A stretch of 64,000 bases of DNA from Ostrinia nubilalis (GCF_963855985.1 NC_087106.1:8849001-8913000), one strand, 5' to 3'; positions 38,788 through 49,290 are shown, counted from the first letter of the stretch. Translations and numbers: made by a program. Notes: generated by a model not told the origin, from the letters alone.

Positions 38788-38909
38788 GTAAGTCAAACTG
38801 AATTTTACGGATGTTTGCTAATAAGCTATGGCCACACAACCGAATGGTAATAGCTAATACGTCTAAAAGCCTTTTTCATATCATCTTTTTTGTACAATGG
38901 TTTTACAAA

Positions 38910-39110
38910 CTAGCGGCCGCCCGCGACTTCGTACGCGTGGACCCCGTTTTACCGCCTTAGGAGTTGAATTTTCAAAATCCCGTCTTAGTGAGCACCTACG
39001 TTTTAAAAGGAACCTACATGCAAAATTTGAGACTCCTAGTAGGTACTAGAAGTTTATGAGATTTCGTGATAAGTGAGTCAGTCAATCAATATCCTTTCGC
39101 TTTTTAGATA
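38910..39110 (-). mobile_element. Helitron-like fragment
   Basis: CTAGCGGCCGCCCGCGACTT followed by CGTACGCGTGGACC matches the start of elements at 27878. The interior is of another subfamily (TCCCGTCTTAGTGAGCACCT). Confidence 0.5.
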
Positions 39111-39289
39111 TAGATAAAATACGTTATTTAATAGTAGGGCCCAAAAGATAAAATAAAGTGCTTAAAAGCTCGGATTTCAAACAATCAAATTTATTTCAAA
39201 CTGCAATCTCATAATACCTGAACGAATTCATTTTACAATATTTGTGTCAATCAACCAACCAATTATTTACCAATGTTGGTTCTGGGTTC

Positions 39290-39345
39290 AGAACCAATCA
39301 GGTCGTCGGTCCACCTTGTGGGTGGACGTCCCACGGCGCGTTTTC
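39290..39345 (-). mobile_element. Retrotransposon fragment
   Basis: GTCGTCGGTCCACCTTGTGG and GTGGACGTCCCACGGCGCG are the complement of the RPPTRWTDD-coding block. Confidence 0.5.
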
Positions 39346-40316
39346 CGTATGTGCATTTACAAATTTTCAACAACAGGCTCTAGAATACAAAATCAAAATA
39401 TATGTTTCTTCGATACTTGTGCCTCATAAAGTGTAGCCTACGCCTAATAAAGCCTAATAAGCTCATCGAGATCGGAAATGATTTGTGCCGTTCAATTATA
39501 GCGCGGATATGAATTAATTTGTGGTTAATGAATCAATAATATTATACAGCATTAAATAGGCCAGAGTATGTTTAATGTTTCTTCTAATGCAACTTTTCTA
39601 CCTAAATTTTATGGCGGAGTACCTCACGAGTTTGGTTCAAAGGGGGGATAGAGAAAACTACTTCTCCTAACCTTATACTCGTATTTGTTAGGTGCAAAAA
39701 GTAGCATAACAATTTTGCCCTTGCCTCAAGCTCAAGCGGATAGAATGTTAGCTTCTTTCACCATTAGAGTCCTACATTATTTCACATAGGCGGTATAAAG
39801 TTCACCGGGTCATCAGCTAGTTTAGTATAAAGTTACCTACTCATGCTAATCACACAATTTTTTATCCATAACGGCAAGTATTTGACCGCAATCGCACCTG
39901 GTGTTAAGTGAGATGCATTGGTACATATCTGCCCTGTAAGTGCCTATAACATTCAGTTACGTTTCGTTGACCAACAGGCGTCAAAGTTGCGTCTAACCCG
40001 CAAAATAAAAGAAAATAATCCTAATTCAAAACGAAAATAAACAACCCAATTATCGATGATACCAAAACCGATCAAAAAGACGCAATATTAACAAATAATT
40101 TCAAAGCCTAACGGCCAATACTCGCCGTATACATAAACGGGCAGTATTCACACTCAATCAAAATGTAAATCCCGAAACGCTATTATAATACCATTTATGA
40201 CGAGCGCCTGAATTGGGCCGTCTCCCTCCTCTGCTAGGGATTGCAGTGATTCGGTATCGGTATCGTGTTTGACCTCACCGTTTGGTATCGGTATCATTTA
40301 TTATTTTCAGTATTCA

Positions 40317-40410
40317 TCATCATCATAAGCCACAGGATGTCCACTACTGAACATAGAATTACCCAGTGATTTTCAGATTGACTGCATCCAGCGCCTTCCT
40401 GCAAACTATA
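40317..40410 (-). mobile_element. Retrotransposon RT 3' tail, decayed
   Basis: CATCATCATAAGCCACAGGA, TGTCCACTACTGAACATAG and CTGCATCCAGCGCCTTCCTG. Confidence 0.55.
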
Positions 40411-41033
40411 AGAATTAGGTGACTGTATGCGTCTATTTTACCAACAAGGAAAATGTTGTTTCAATATGAAAATTTTTCAGGCGCCACTTATATTTTTCAT
40501 CAAAATAGAGGAATGTAGCAGCCAGGATAAAGATGAAACCACTTTCATCTGCTTCTGGTTAACAAAGATAATGAAATATATTTCATCTTTATTCTTCGTG
40601 TTTACTTTTACTCGTTCTGTTTAATTTAGAAATGCGCTCTATGTTATCAAATTTAAGTTCTCGTAATTCACAAAACCGGCTATGTTTTAATAGTGCTGCA
40701 ACATTTCTATACCACATCCGTAAAATTAGGTATCAACAGGTACCAAAAACTTGGCTCTCATTATTCAACGCTAAAATTGTTTTCTTGTTTCCAGCAATAA
40801 TTCGTTTTCCCTAATTTATATTACGCTTTTAATTCGGAAAGTTTGCCTAAGAACTGGCTTTGTTTCACCCAATGGTTAATTAATACTTCGGTAGGTAAGT
40901 CGGGTAATGGCACCAGTTATTGGAAAATGAACTTAACAAAAACAATGTAGTTTGATTGAAAAAGTTTCTTTTGGAGTTATATGATGTGTTGTCATTTTAC
41001 TTTTTAAATAAAGAGGCGTAGTGGATTCGCAAT

Positions 41034-41156
41034 GAAATCGTTGGCCTCCTTTTAAAATGACTCTACTCAAGATAACTCATTGGATTTGTCTCATATTTGG
41101 GGAATATAATATGTATCATGAGTAGAGTCTTATATTAAAGGATGTCAACGATTTCA
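41034..41156. mobile_element. Palindromic MITE-like repeat
   Basis: GAAATCGTTGGCCTCCTTTT and AAGGATGTCAACGATTTC are inverted, with an inner pair TGACTCTACTCA / TGAGTAGAGTC. CACCCTGTATTA follows on the right. Confidence 0.55.
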
Positions 41157-41549
41157 AAGTCACCCTGTATTATTGTGTAATCTGATGAGCTGTCGACTGT
41201 ATTTAGGCTCTTCTTAATATATTCAAAGAAAATTGATTTATTTTACTTGATACTACATTGGCTGGTCTACATTTGGCCGTGTTACCTCATTCTGTATGGA
41301 ATTGCTAATGAAAATGTATTCGGTTTGATTATACTTGGCGGAGGTGTAATTGAATTGTTTTTAAAATATTAATGCTGATGTTACGCGGGACGTAACTTCG
41401 TTACGAAATTAGTTTGGATGGAACATTCTTGGAATTAAATCTTGTTATTTGAGTAATAGAGTATTTTAAGGATAGAGAAGGTATTCTTGCCGCCCTAGAT
41501 ATGACTTTGATTTACAATAGTAATATCTATAGGCTAGGGCTTCGTCGTT

Positions 41550-41695
41550 TCAGCCAAATGACGTCTACTGCTGGACAAAGGCCTCCACAAGGATTTCCAT
41601 AATGACTGGTCCTGCGATGCACGCATCTAAGTACTTCCCGCCACCTTCACCAGATCGTCGGTCACCTAGTAGGGGATTGCCCACGCTACATCGCA
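41550..41695 (-). mobile_element. Retrotransposon RT 3' end, reverse orientation
   Basis: TTTCAGCCAAATGACGTCTA, CTGGACAAAGGCCTCCACAA and CACCAGATCGTCGGTCACCT match the complement of 12250-12390. Confidence 0.7.
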
Positions 41696-42057
41696 ACTGT
41701 TTTTCATATTGCACACTAATTAAGATAATTATCTAATTAAGCGTCTGTTTTTCAAATATCAATATTATTATGTTGATACTTGAAAAAATTCGTAGTTTTA
41801 AGAACAACTACATTCTCTTTACGTAAAAAAGAGTTTATGAATTAATTTCACAAATTGCGCTAAAAATAGTCTCAACTTTCTTTATAAAACAGCGCAAACT
41901 AGTTAGTCGACACTTTACATCGAATAATAGTGTTCTCATTGTTATGTAAAATGTTTCGAATAGCCATTTTAAAGTTTAAATTTATTCGAGAAATTGCTTT
42001 ATAGCACTCCAAGTTGCTCCGTGTCTTTGAAGAGGATCTGCATGTTGTACTTATACT

Positions 42058-42236
42058 TAACGGGATTATTCCCACCCCTCGTTCCCACCGCTGCAACTCC
42101 TGTGTAGCCAGGATCTACAGCTTGACCGCCAATAATAATCCAACCAGTGACGGTCAAGTTTGTCCCGGGGGAAAGTTAAGCTGTCATTGGACCCGCAACG
42201 AAATTAATCAGAAGTGTTCGAAGTTAAAGTTCGACT
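42058..42236 (-). repeat. Dispersed repeat family B, copy 4 (longest)
   Basis: Extends past the shared core into GGGGGAAAGTTAAGCTGTCA, TTGGACCCGCAACGAA and GTTCGAAGTTAAAGTTCGA, matching the complement of 3047-3110. Confidence 0.65.
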
Positions 42237-43029
42237 TCCCTCCAGTGCAAAGCGGATGATAGGTGGCAAAAAAAGTTTCAGTAACGTTTAAGAAAAAATA
42301 TAGGTACACCACGGACAATAAATTGACGATACGGACATTCTTTTACGAAAAAAAATCCAGATTGTCCGGTTGATTTGGTTTGGCAGACTATACTCAGCAG
42401 TGAAATATTATGTGTCTGTAATAATGATTGATATTCAGCAGTGAATATTCTATGCCTCAAATGATGATAATGACGAATCATTTTATAACGGTTTTTCAAA
42501 GTCCAATCATTATCGACACCAAATATATAAATTGGTTCATACATAAAACATAATATACAGGTACTTCCGGCTTTATGATAATAGTGTGGAGTGAAGATTG
42601 CATTTCCAACGGTCGATATGATAAAGCGCACGTTACATAACCGCGCGAGCTTTTAAGCACAAAGCCCATTTCACCGGATGCAGCGGATCAGTTCGTTTCC
42701 GGTTCACCGGGTCTTCCTCAGGAATTACTTCCGTCGCCGTACGACGTCCAGTTACGTCCGTCCAATAACTATATGAATCCGCGTGGAGGGTAGTTCAATA
42801 TTTAAATATCGATATGATTATTTAGGTTCAATACCTATCGATAACTCGATTTTAATCTAAGTAAAATGTGTAGGTTCTGCAATGAAAAGTCAAGTTCTCA
42901 CCATTGTTAATTGAAAACCGGGCTTTCTTTTTAATGTCTCTTAATTTAATCCAATATTTTCAATAATTATGTTAATAAAATTTATCCTATGACTTTTTAC
43001 CGAGTGAAAAAATATTATAGGGTAAGTTC

Positions 43030-43095
43030 GTTCGTTCGTTCGTTCGTTTCAGCCGAAAGACGTCCACTGCTGGACAAAGGCCTCCCCCCAAGGGT
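43030..43095 (-). mobile_element. Retrotransposon RT 3' tail
   Basis: A GTTCGTTC run, then CAGCCGAAAGACGTCCACTG and CTGGACAAAGGCCTCCCCCC. Confidence 0.6.
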
Positions 43096-43171
43096 ACCTA
43101 ACTATTATGTTAATATTCTCTATTTATTTATTTTGATCCAAAATAATTGTTAGCTTTTTTATCTCGGTGCC

Positions 43172-45283
43172 GCAGTAGTTTGATTTTAAAAATAGGTGGA
43201 CATACGATCGAAAGTCATAATTTCACTGAAACAAAAATTGTTTTGGATAGCATTTTGAATGCTGATCAACATTTGTCATTATGCATTTTACGATAAAACG
43301 AGCCTTTCATGCTTAAAAAAAATATGTCAAGAAAATTTGTATGGAGAAAAATCTTTTTTATTTTTTTTCTGGCTACTGTTGCAAACTGTAGCGGTCAAAC
43401 CTTATGTAGTCGTAAGTACCTATGGTGCCTAACATTACTACATAAATACTTTTTGCGGGCACGCGCGGCCAAGCGAGTAATGGACATGCAAAATTTTAAA
43501 TATTTTTATTTATTCATTATTGATTTTAATGCACTTAAAGTAATTATTAATAGATAAATATACTTAGTCTAACTTACTACAGCCCCCTATTACCTCATTT
43601 CACGCTAAAACCTTTCAAACTAGAACCTAAGTTTGTAGGTACTAGGTAGTAAGTTGTTTTTATTGTCATTATAATATTCACTACTGGTCTACTGGTTATC
43701 GTGTAAGATAGATTAGGTAGATATCAACCCTTTACCTAGGTATATACCTACTTCTTGGCACTTATAATACCGACATACATGATTAAAAAAAGTCTTCAAG
43801 CAAGAACCCTTGACTTCAATGCTTATGAAAGATTTTGTAACTTTCTAGAGTAGTCCTGAATAGATCCTTAAATCATTTTGACTGTCATAATCGATTACAG
43901 TAGGTAGCGGAACTGTAATTTCCAGTTCTTCTGTTGAATAGTCTTATACGTACTTTCGCAAAAATATTCTTTTTTTTTTGGCTCCTTTAAAGAGGTGTAA
44001 GTTTCTTTCCCTTCGTCTAAAAAGATAACGTACATAACACCTTTATAAGTAGCCTTACAACGTGCTATGGAGAGGGCTATGCTCGGTGTTTCTTTACAAG
44101 ATCGAATCAGAAATGAGGAGGAGATCCGTAAACGAACCAAAGTCGTTGACATAGCCCAACGGATTAGCAAGCTAAAGTGACAATGGGCAGGGCACATAGT
44201 ACGCAGAACTAATGGCCGATGGGGCAGCAAGGTTCTGGAGTGGAGGCCACGTACCGGAAAGCGCAGCGTAGGACGTCCACCCACAAGGTGGACCGACGAC
44301 CTCATAAAGGTAGCAGGAAGGCGCTGGATGCAGAGCACCACCAAGCGGCCATTGTGGAAATCATTGGGGGAGGCCTATGTTCAGCAGTGGACGTTCTATG
44401 GTTGAAATGATGATGGATGATGAATAATGTGTAGAAAAGGGTTACGGATATTTCCATTTATGATGGAATTATTTGACTAACTGAATGGAGAGCCATAAAA
44501 ATGTATTGTTTACTATATGGTTTAAAACCGGTACTGAACCCATTACCTACTGTAATCGATTATGACAGTCAAAATGATTTAAGGATAGAATCTATTCAGG
44601 ACTACTCTAGAAAGTTAAAAAATCTTTCATAAGCATTGAAGTCAAGGGTTCTTGCTTGAAGACTTTTTTAATCATGTATGTCGGTATTATAAGTGCCAAG
44701 AAGTAGGTATATACCTAAGTAAAGGGTTGATATCTACCTAATCTATCTTACACGATAACCAGTAGACCAGTAGTGAATATTATAATGACAATAAAAACAA
44801 CTTAGACTACCAGTACCTACAAACTTAGGTTCTAGTTTGAAAGGTTTTAGCGTGAAATGAGGTAATAGGGGGCTGTAGTAAGTTAGACTAAGTATTTTTA
44901 TAGATTAATAATTACTTTAAGTGCATTAAAATCAATAATGAATAAATAAAAATATTAAAAATTTTGCATGTCCATTACTCGCTTGGCCGCGCGTGCCCGC
45001 AAAAAGTATTTATGTAGTAATGTTAGGCACCATAGGTACTTACGACTACATAAGGTTTGACAGCTACAGTTTGCAACAGTAGCCAGAAAAAAAATAAAAA
45101 AGATTTTTCTCCATACAAATTTTCTTGACATATTTTTTTTAAGCATGAAAGGCTCGTTTTATCGAAAAATGCATAATGACAAATGTTGATCAGCATTCAA
45201 AATGCTATCCGAAACAATTTTTGTTTCGGTGAAATTATGACTTTCGATCGTATGTCCACCTATTTTTAAAATCAAACTACTGT
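43172..45283. mobile_element. 2.1 kb fold-back element with 0.73 kb inverted arms
   Basis: 43173-43906 and 44544-45282 are near-identical inverted arms, starting CAGTAGTTTGATTTTAAAAA and ending with the complement. GTGCC lies directly outside both ends (43167-43171 and 45284-45288), suggesting a 5-bp target duplication. The arms contain matching open frames (43309-43557 plus, 44955-45146 minus) that follow from the symmetry and show no conserved domain. The 0.64 kb spacer carries a retrotransposon RT fragment. No transposase is visible. Superfamily unassigned. Confidence 0.7.
44053..44425 (+). pseudogene. Reverse-transcriptase C-terminal remnant inside fold-back spacer
   Basis: Reads QRAMERAMLGVSLQDRIRNE, an extra codon, IRKRTKVVDIAQRISKLK, an in-frame TGA, then QWAGHIVRRTNGRWGSKVLE, RPPTRWTDDLIKVAGRRW and QQWTFYG. 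The internal stop and inserted codon mark it as a dead copy, of the same lineage as 11918-12388. Confidence 0.75.
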
Positions 45284-45288
45284 GTGCC

Positions 45289-45886
45289 GGTGTCTTAAAG
45301 TACCACTTTTTAGAATATTTTTTGTTATTATATCTACTTACTGCATTTTACTAGATTTTTTATTAACCTCCGCGTATGAGATACAGATAGATAAAAACTA
45401 CAAAATTAGATTTATCGATATCGACATAAATATAAAACACCACCCTCACTACACTGTTCGATTTGAATTTGTTTCTGTTGTTTATCCAAATGGAACGGTG
45501 TAATCCGGAGATGGGCTGACGTATTGACATCGCGAAATAAATAATTTTGATCCAATAGGATTGTCAACCCGCATTTGTAACTACGTTAAGGCTGAGTTGC
45601 ACCATCTGACTTTAACTTTGCCAAACGTCAAAAATCTGTCAAACTCCATACAAAAAGCACTTGTTATTGTCATTGTTATAGTTAAAATAAGGTGGTGCTA
45701 CTCAGCCTAAGTATTTACTTATTGAAAGCTTCAGCCAGCGGGTAGACGGGCATTGGTTTTCAAATTTCTCCTTGACTTTTGATTGAGGGTTATCACTCAA
45801 CTACAAAACTACACGTAGGTAAATCCTTACCATTGATAAGTAAGTTATTTTGTAAAAAGTTTGAGAAATAATACAAGGGTATGTGA
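45289..45886. other. Left flank of the Polinton
   Basis: No coding evidence. A 73-codon plus-strand frame (45282-45503) begins inside the fold-back end and has no motif. The interval contains one family A MITE and ends at the Polinton target-site duplication. Confidence 0.6.
45590..45707 (-). mobile_element. PIF/Harbinger-like MITE, family A copy 6
   Basis: Termini GGCTGAGTTGCACCA and TGGTGCTACTCAGCC, TAA on both sides. It lies 185 bp outside the Polinton left end. Confidence 0.75.
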
Positions 45887-45892
45887 TGCATG
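45887..45892. repeat. Polinton target-site duplication, left
   Basis: TGCATG directly precedes the AGTAGTG start of the terminal repeat. The same six bases follow the right end at 62994-62999. Six-base duplications are usual for Polinton integrases. Confidence 0.9.
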
Positions 45893-46008
45893 AGTAGTGT
45901 ATTATTGGGCATTCTGTCCCCCAGTCGTCCGCTTCGCTTCCGACCGTTCGCTGCGCTCACTCTGGTTTGACAGAATGCCCAATAATACACTACGAACGGA
46001 GTGTTGAA
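45893..46008 (+). repeat. Polinton left terminal inverted repeat
   Basis: 116 bp, beginning with AG as in other Polintons. Inside it, 45894-45918 and 45969-45993 are perfect 25-bp inverted repeats (GTAGTGTATTATTGGGCATT... and complement) around a 50-bp GC-rich centre, so each terminal repeat can itself fold into a stem. Confidence 0.93.
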
Positions 46009-46032
46009 AGTAGTTTTATCTTCCAAAATTCC

Positions 46033-46069
46033 TATAAAAATTATAAACTCAACAAAGTTTTTATCATTC
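46033..46069 (+). promoter_or_regulatory. Core promoter for rightward genes
   Basis: TATAAAAA (46033-46040) stands 33 bases before the A of TCATTC (46064-46069), which matches the insect initiator TCAKTY. The spacing is right for a TATA plus initiator promoter. It sits just inside the left terminal repeat, about 50 bases ahead of the ATPase start codon. Confidence 0.6.
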
Positions 46070-46117
46070 CATTAAAACCTATCAATCAGAACGGTTGAGT
46101 TTAAACCAAAAACTGTA

Positions 46118-46804
46118 ATGAGATTTCTGAAACAAAAAGAATCTCTTAAATTACAATGTATTTGTCCAGTATCCTCGAAAGAGTTTAAACGTCATGGTAA
46201 TTTATTACCAAATACTATTCGCAGCATTGTTTGTGGCCCATCAAATTGTGGAAAGACCAATTTTGTAATTAGTCTGTTGCTACACCGTGATGGACCACGT
46301 TTTCGCAACTTATATGTTTATTCAAAGTCCTTGTATCAACCTAAGTACCAGTTTTTGGAAAAAGTATTGGAAAAAGTTGCAGACATATCTTACTTCAAAT
46401 ATAGTGATAATAAAGACATTTTAAGTCCACATGATGCTTTGTCTGAATCCATTTTCGTATTTGATGATGTTGCATGTGAAAATCAAAACAATATACGTGA
46501 TTATTTTGCTATGGGACGACATAAAAACATTGACTGTTTTTATATTAATCAAACCTACTCAAGAATACCTAAGCAATTAGTAAGAGATAATGCTAACCTT
46601 ATCATATTATTTAAACAAGACAACATTAATCTAAGGCATATTTACGATGAGCATGTAGGGTCTGACATGACCTGGACTCAGTTCCGTGAAATGTGTTCAA
46701 CTGTGTGGGGTAAGCCATACAGTTATGTGGTCATAAATAAGGATTGTGAACGAAACAAAGGTTGTTATAGAATGAAGTTTGATACATTCATTAAAGTAGA
46801 TTAA
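46118..46804 (+). CDS. Polinton packaging ATPase (FtsK/HerA type, A32-like)
   Basis: The 228-residue protein carries a Walker A loop GPSNCGKT (residues 40-47) and a Walker B segment IFVFDD with acidic residues 116-117, followed by an arginine-rich GRHKNID region. This is the genome-packaging ATPase family shared by Polintons, virophages and large DNA viruses, expected to pump element DNA into the capsid. Length is typical. It is the first gene inside the left end, with ATG 52 bases after the predicted transcription start, and the next gene follows after 73 bases. No damage is visible. Confidence 0.92.
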   Translation: MRFLKQKESLKLQCICPVSSKEFKRHGNLLPNTIRSIVCGPSNCGKTNFVISLLLHRDGPRFRNLYVYSKSLYQPKYQFLEKVLEKVADISYFKYSDNKDILSPHDALSESIFVFDDVACENQNNIRDYFAMGRHKNIDCFYINQTYSRIPKQLVRDNANLIILFKQDNINLRHIYDEHVGSDMTWTQFREMCSTVWGKPYSYVVINKDCERNKGCYRMKFDTFIKVD

Positions 46805-46877
46805 ACTATTTATTTCTTATATAAGTAACTGTTACTTACGTTCCAACAAACTAGTTTGAATTGAGAAGTCAAACAGA

Positions 46878-47963
46878 GTGGAACTCGTAACAATGGAGCG
46901 GAACCTTAAGGAACAAATTTTAAAGTCAGCGTCAGCTGTGAAAAGAAAAGTAGAAATGTTAAAAGATTCAAAAATGAAAAATGATATGACACTGGAAACA
47001 ATATTTAAACCTATTGTGAACCCTCTTAAACTATTAAGTAGTAGACCTGATGGCAAACGCTACAACGAAGAAGAAACAGAACCAATTCAGTCAGTTAAAA
47101 GAACTAAACATATCGAAAGCCAGTCATCCAATAATTCAGATGAAGACTTTGATTACTACAAAACGGATGTTGACAACGAGGAAAATTTAAATGATTATGA
47201 AGATATTTTAGAAAATGATGATTGTAAAACACCTAACAAAACCCTCACCACATCACCCACTCATGAACACGATGTCCATGACAACTCATTTAAATCTATT
47301 CAGTCATCACCAAGTATTGCTAATGATTCTTTATCATGGTCTGTGTCATCTGAAGTAATGCAAAATATTCCTTTTGGTGTTAGAAATGTTAATGGAAAAT
47401 TGATGCTCGGTAATACACGTGTTTATGACGATGGACGCATTTTGAAAATTGGAAGCCGTAGCCTAAAAAAAACTCCAGGCTTGAAAGAATTATTATACCA
47501 AAAGGCACCAAATTTAAAAATAATTACAAACGAGGATTTACAAAATTATAAATTAGTACTTATAGATACCAATGCACACAAACGTAACTTCGATCCATTT
47601 AAACCAATAAACAGTAATAAAGGATTTAAATATATGAACGTGATTAAACCTTTATTTAAGTTCTCTAGAAGTCACGCAAGTAGTGTAGAAAGTCTCCCGC
47701 GAGGTGAAGGCATCGATATATTGAAAGAAGTTAAGAAGGATACTGATTTAGTTTATTGGGATGATCCGAATGAATTAGTAGAAAGGCTAAAATTACTACT
47801 CGGGTCATGGGCAGCTGGTAACACTGGAGTTAATAATGAAATTTATGCAATAATAGAAGAACTGCATGAAGCTGGTATTATAAAAGACATAAAATATATA
47901 AAGCTACCATCTGGAGGATTCAACAGTACCATTAAACTACAGAAGCCGAGCAGACGGCAATGA
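46878..47963 (+). CDS. Conserved Polinton protein, DUF8207-like
   Basis: 361 residues. The N-terminus is basic and helical (MERNLKEQILKSASAVKRKV). The middle (about 70-140) is acidic and low-complexity with NSDEDFDYYKTDVDNEEN-type runs. A folded C-terminal region contains VRNVNGKLMLGNTRVYDDG (about 168-186) and the signature VYWDDPNELVERLKLLLGS then AAGNTGVNNEI (about 293-325). That block is recurrent in arthropod and other Polintons; I associate it with DUF8207, from memory. Role unknown; its place among the capsid-side genes suggests a virion or assembly function. Start is ATG in AACAATGG context. Its stop overlaps the next start as ATGA. Confidence 0.75.
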   Translation: MELVTMERNLKEQILKSASAVKRKVEMLKDSKMKNDMTLETIFKPIVNPLKLLSSRPDGKRYNEEETEPIQSVKRTKHIESQSSNNSDEDFDYYKTDVDNEENLNDYEDILENDDCKTPNKTLTTSPTHEHDVHDNSFKSIQSSPSIANDSLSWSVSSEVMQNIPFGVRNVNGKLMLGNTRVYDDGRILKIGSRSLKKTPGLKELLYQKAPNLKIITNEDLQNYKLVLIDTNAHKRNFDPFKPINSNKGFKYMNVIKPLFKFSRSHASSVESLPRGEGIDILKEVKKDTDLVYWDDPNELVERLKLLLGSWAAGNTGVNNEIYAIIEELHEAGIIKDIKYIKLPSGGFNSTIKLQKPSRRQ

Positions 47964-48310
47964 ATATAGATAAATTTGGTCATCACGTTCATAAGCGTTT
48001 ACGACTAACTGAATTTTCTAATAACATTCCTACCAACACATTAGTAAAGTCAGATGCAGGCGACTTTGATTTAAAATCATCGAGATTAAAAGGACTACCA
48101 ACTCCTGAAAAGGATGACGAGGCTGTAAATAAAGAGTATGTCGATAAATATGTTCAAGATCTAAAAAATGAAATGAAATCAATTCAAACCAACATTAAAA
48201 AATATTTAAATAATTTAGAAAAATTAACTAGTGTCAATTTCAGTAAATTGTATTACACAAAAAAAGAAATCGATCTTATGTTACCTTCAAAACTTGATAA
48301 GAATGAGTAA
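47960..48310 (+). CDS. Small coiled-coil protein with fibre-stalk-like motif
   Basis: 116 residues. The segment RLKGLPTPEKDDEAVNKEYVD (about 43-63) closely resembles the LxxLPxPxxDxDAVNKKYVD element that ends collagen-like or beta-helical stalks in phage and viral fibres. A long helix follows (VQDLKNEMKSIQTNIKKYLN), likely a coiled coil. A role as a trimeric spike or stalk on the Polinton vertex is inference. It starts in an ATGA overlap with the preceding gene and overlaps the integrase start by 8 bases. It could alternatively be a scaffold protein. Confidence 0.65.
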   Translation: MNIDKFGHHVHKRLRLTEFSNNIPTNTLVKSDAGDFDLKSSRLKGLPTPEKDDEAVNKEYVDKYVQDLKNEMKSIQTNIKKYLNNLEKLTSVNFSKLYYTKKEIDLMLPSKLDKNE

Positions 48311-49238
48311 ACAAGACATAGTTAACGAGCTCCACAAGCCAGCAAGAAGAAATTTCTGTCGCCGTCATACTAACATTAAAGGAATAGATGATTTATGGCA
48401 AGCGGATCTTATGGATTTTCAAAAATATTCATCGTATAATAAAGGATATAAATATGTACTAGTAGTAATTGATACTTTATCAAAATTTGTATGGGTAAGA
48501 CCGTTGAAAGCAAAATCTAAACAATATGTTACAAATGCAATGCAAAGTATATTATCTGAATCAACACGGAAGCCAAACAATTTACAAACAGATCTGGGTA
48601 CAGAGTTTTATAATAATTCTTTTGAAAAGTTAATGAAAAATTACAACATAAACCATTATTCCACATATTCTGTTAAAAAAGCCTCTATAGTAGAACGAGT
48701 TATAAGAACTATAAAATCACATCTTTACAAAACATTCAGTCTGTGCGGACGATATCAATGGTTTCAATGTAATTTAGATTCCGTGGTGCATCGCTATAAC
48801 AACACTTTGCACCGCATTACAAAGTTCAAACCGATTGATGTTAATCATGCGAATCAGGCTTTAGTTAAATCTAATATCATTAAAACCCGAAAGCCAAAGA
48901 CAGTACGTCAAGGATCCACTTTTAAAGTTAACGATTTTGTTCGTATAAGTAAATACAAAGGAGATTTCTATAAAGGTTATACCCCTAATTGGTCTACGGA
49001 AATATTTCAAATCGTAAAAATTAATGATACCTATCCTCAAACGTATCAAATAAAAGACAAATACAACCAAAATATTCTAGGCTCTTTTTATGGATACGAG
49101 TTACAAAAAACTAAATTTCCAGACATCTACCTTATTGAAAAAGTTATAAAGAAAAAAGAAAACAAACTTTTTGTAAAATGGTTAGGACTAAGTGATAAAG
49201 AGAACAGTTGGGTAGACAAACGTGAATTAGTGATTTAG
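48303..49238 (+). CDS. Polinton integrase (DDE, rve family) with chromodomain
   Basis: 311 residues from ATG 48303, chosen because the conserved region begins ELHKPARRNF just after it; upstream in-frame sequence only shadows the previous gene. The catalytic triad is D35 (WQADLMDF), D97 (LQTDLGTEF) and E131 (SIVERVIRT), with 33 residues between the last two. A C-terminal chromodomain (about 270-310: YLIEKVIKKK, LFVKWLGL, NSWVDKRELV) probably steers integration to marked chromatin. There is no N-terminal HHCC zinc finger. It inserts the element and generates the 6-bp target duplication seen here. It overlaps the stalk-like gene by 8 bases, which implies coupled translation or separate transcripts. 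Confidence 0.93.
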   Translation: MSKQDIVNELHKPARRNFCRRHTNIKGIDDLWQADLMDFQKYSSYNKGYKYVLVVIDTLSKFVWVRPLKAKSKQYVTNAMQSILSESTRKPNNLQTDLGTEFYNNSFEKLMKNYNINHYSTYSVKKASIVERVIRTIKSHLYKTFSLCGRYQWFQCNLDSVVHRYNNTLHRITKFKPIDVNHANQALVKSNIIKTRKPKTVRQGSTFKVNDFVRISKYKGDFYKGYTPNWSTEIFQIVKINDTYPQTYQIKDKYNQNILGSFYGYELQKTKFPDIYLIEKVIKKKENKLFVKWLGLSDKENSWVDKRELVI

Positions 49239-49290
49239 ATAAGTATATAAATAACACAGGATCTCTCTTTGGGACACTAGATGATTATCG

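Larger units (their letters stand above)
34220..43170. other. Host noncoding DNA
   Basis: No supported gene apart from one candidate exon at 38718-38787. AT-rich sequence alternates with the listed repeats. LINE/SINE 3'-end fragments lie at 35960-36080 and 39875-39935. A CGGTATCGGTATCG-type simple repeat is at 40250-40295. Confidence 0.6.

Noticed and set aside
43309..45146. Matching open frames in the two fold-back arms
   Set aside because: Their similarity follows from the inverted duplication. The predicted peptide is low-complexity and hydrophobic, with no known domain.
48231..48302. Upstream extension of the integrase frame to an earlier ATG
   Set aside because: These 24 codons overlap the preceding gene in another frame and do not resemble an integrase N-terminus. 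ATG 48303 directly precedes the conserved region.
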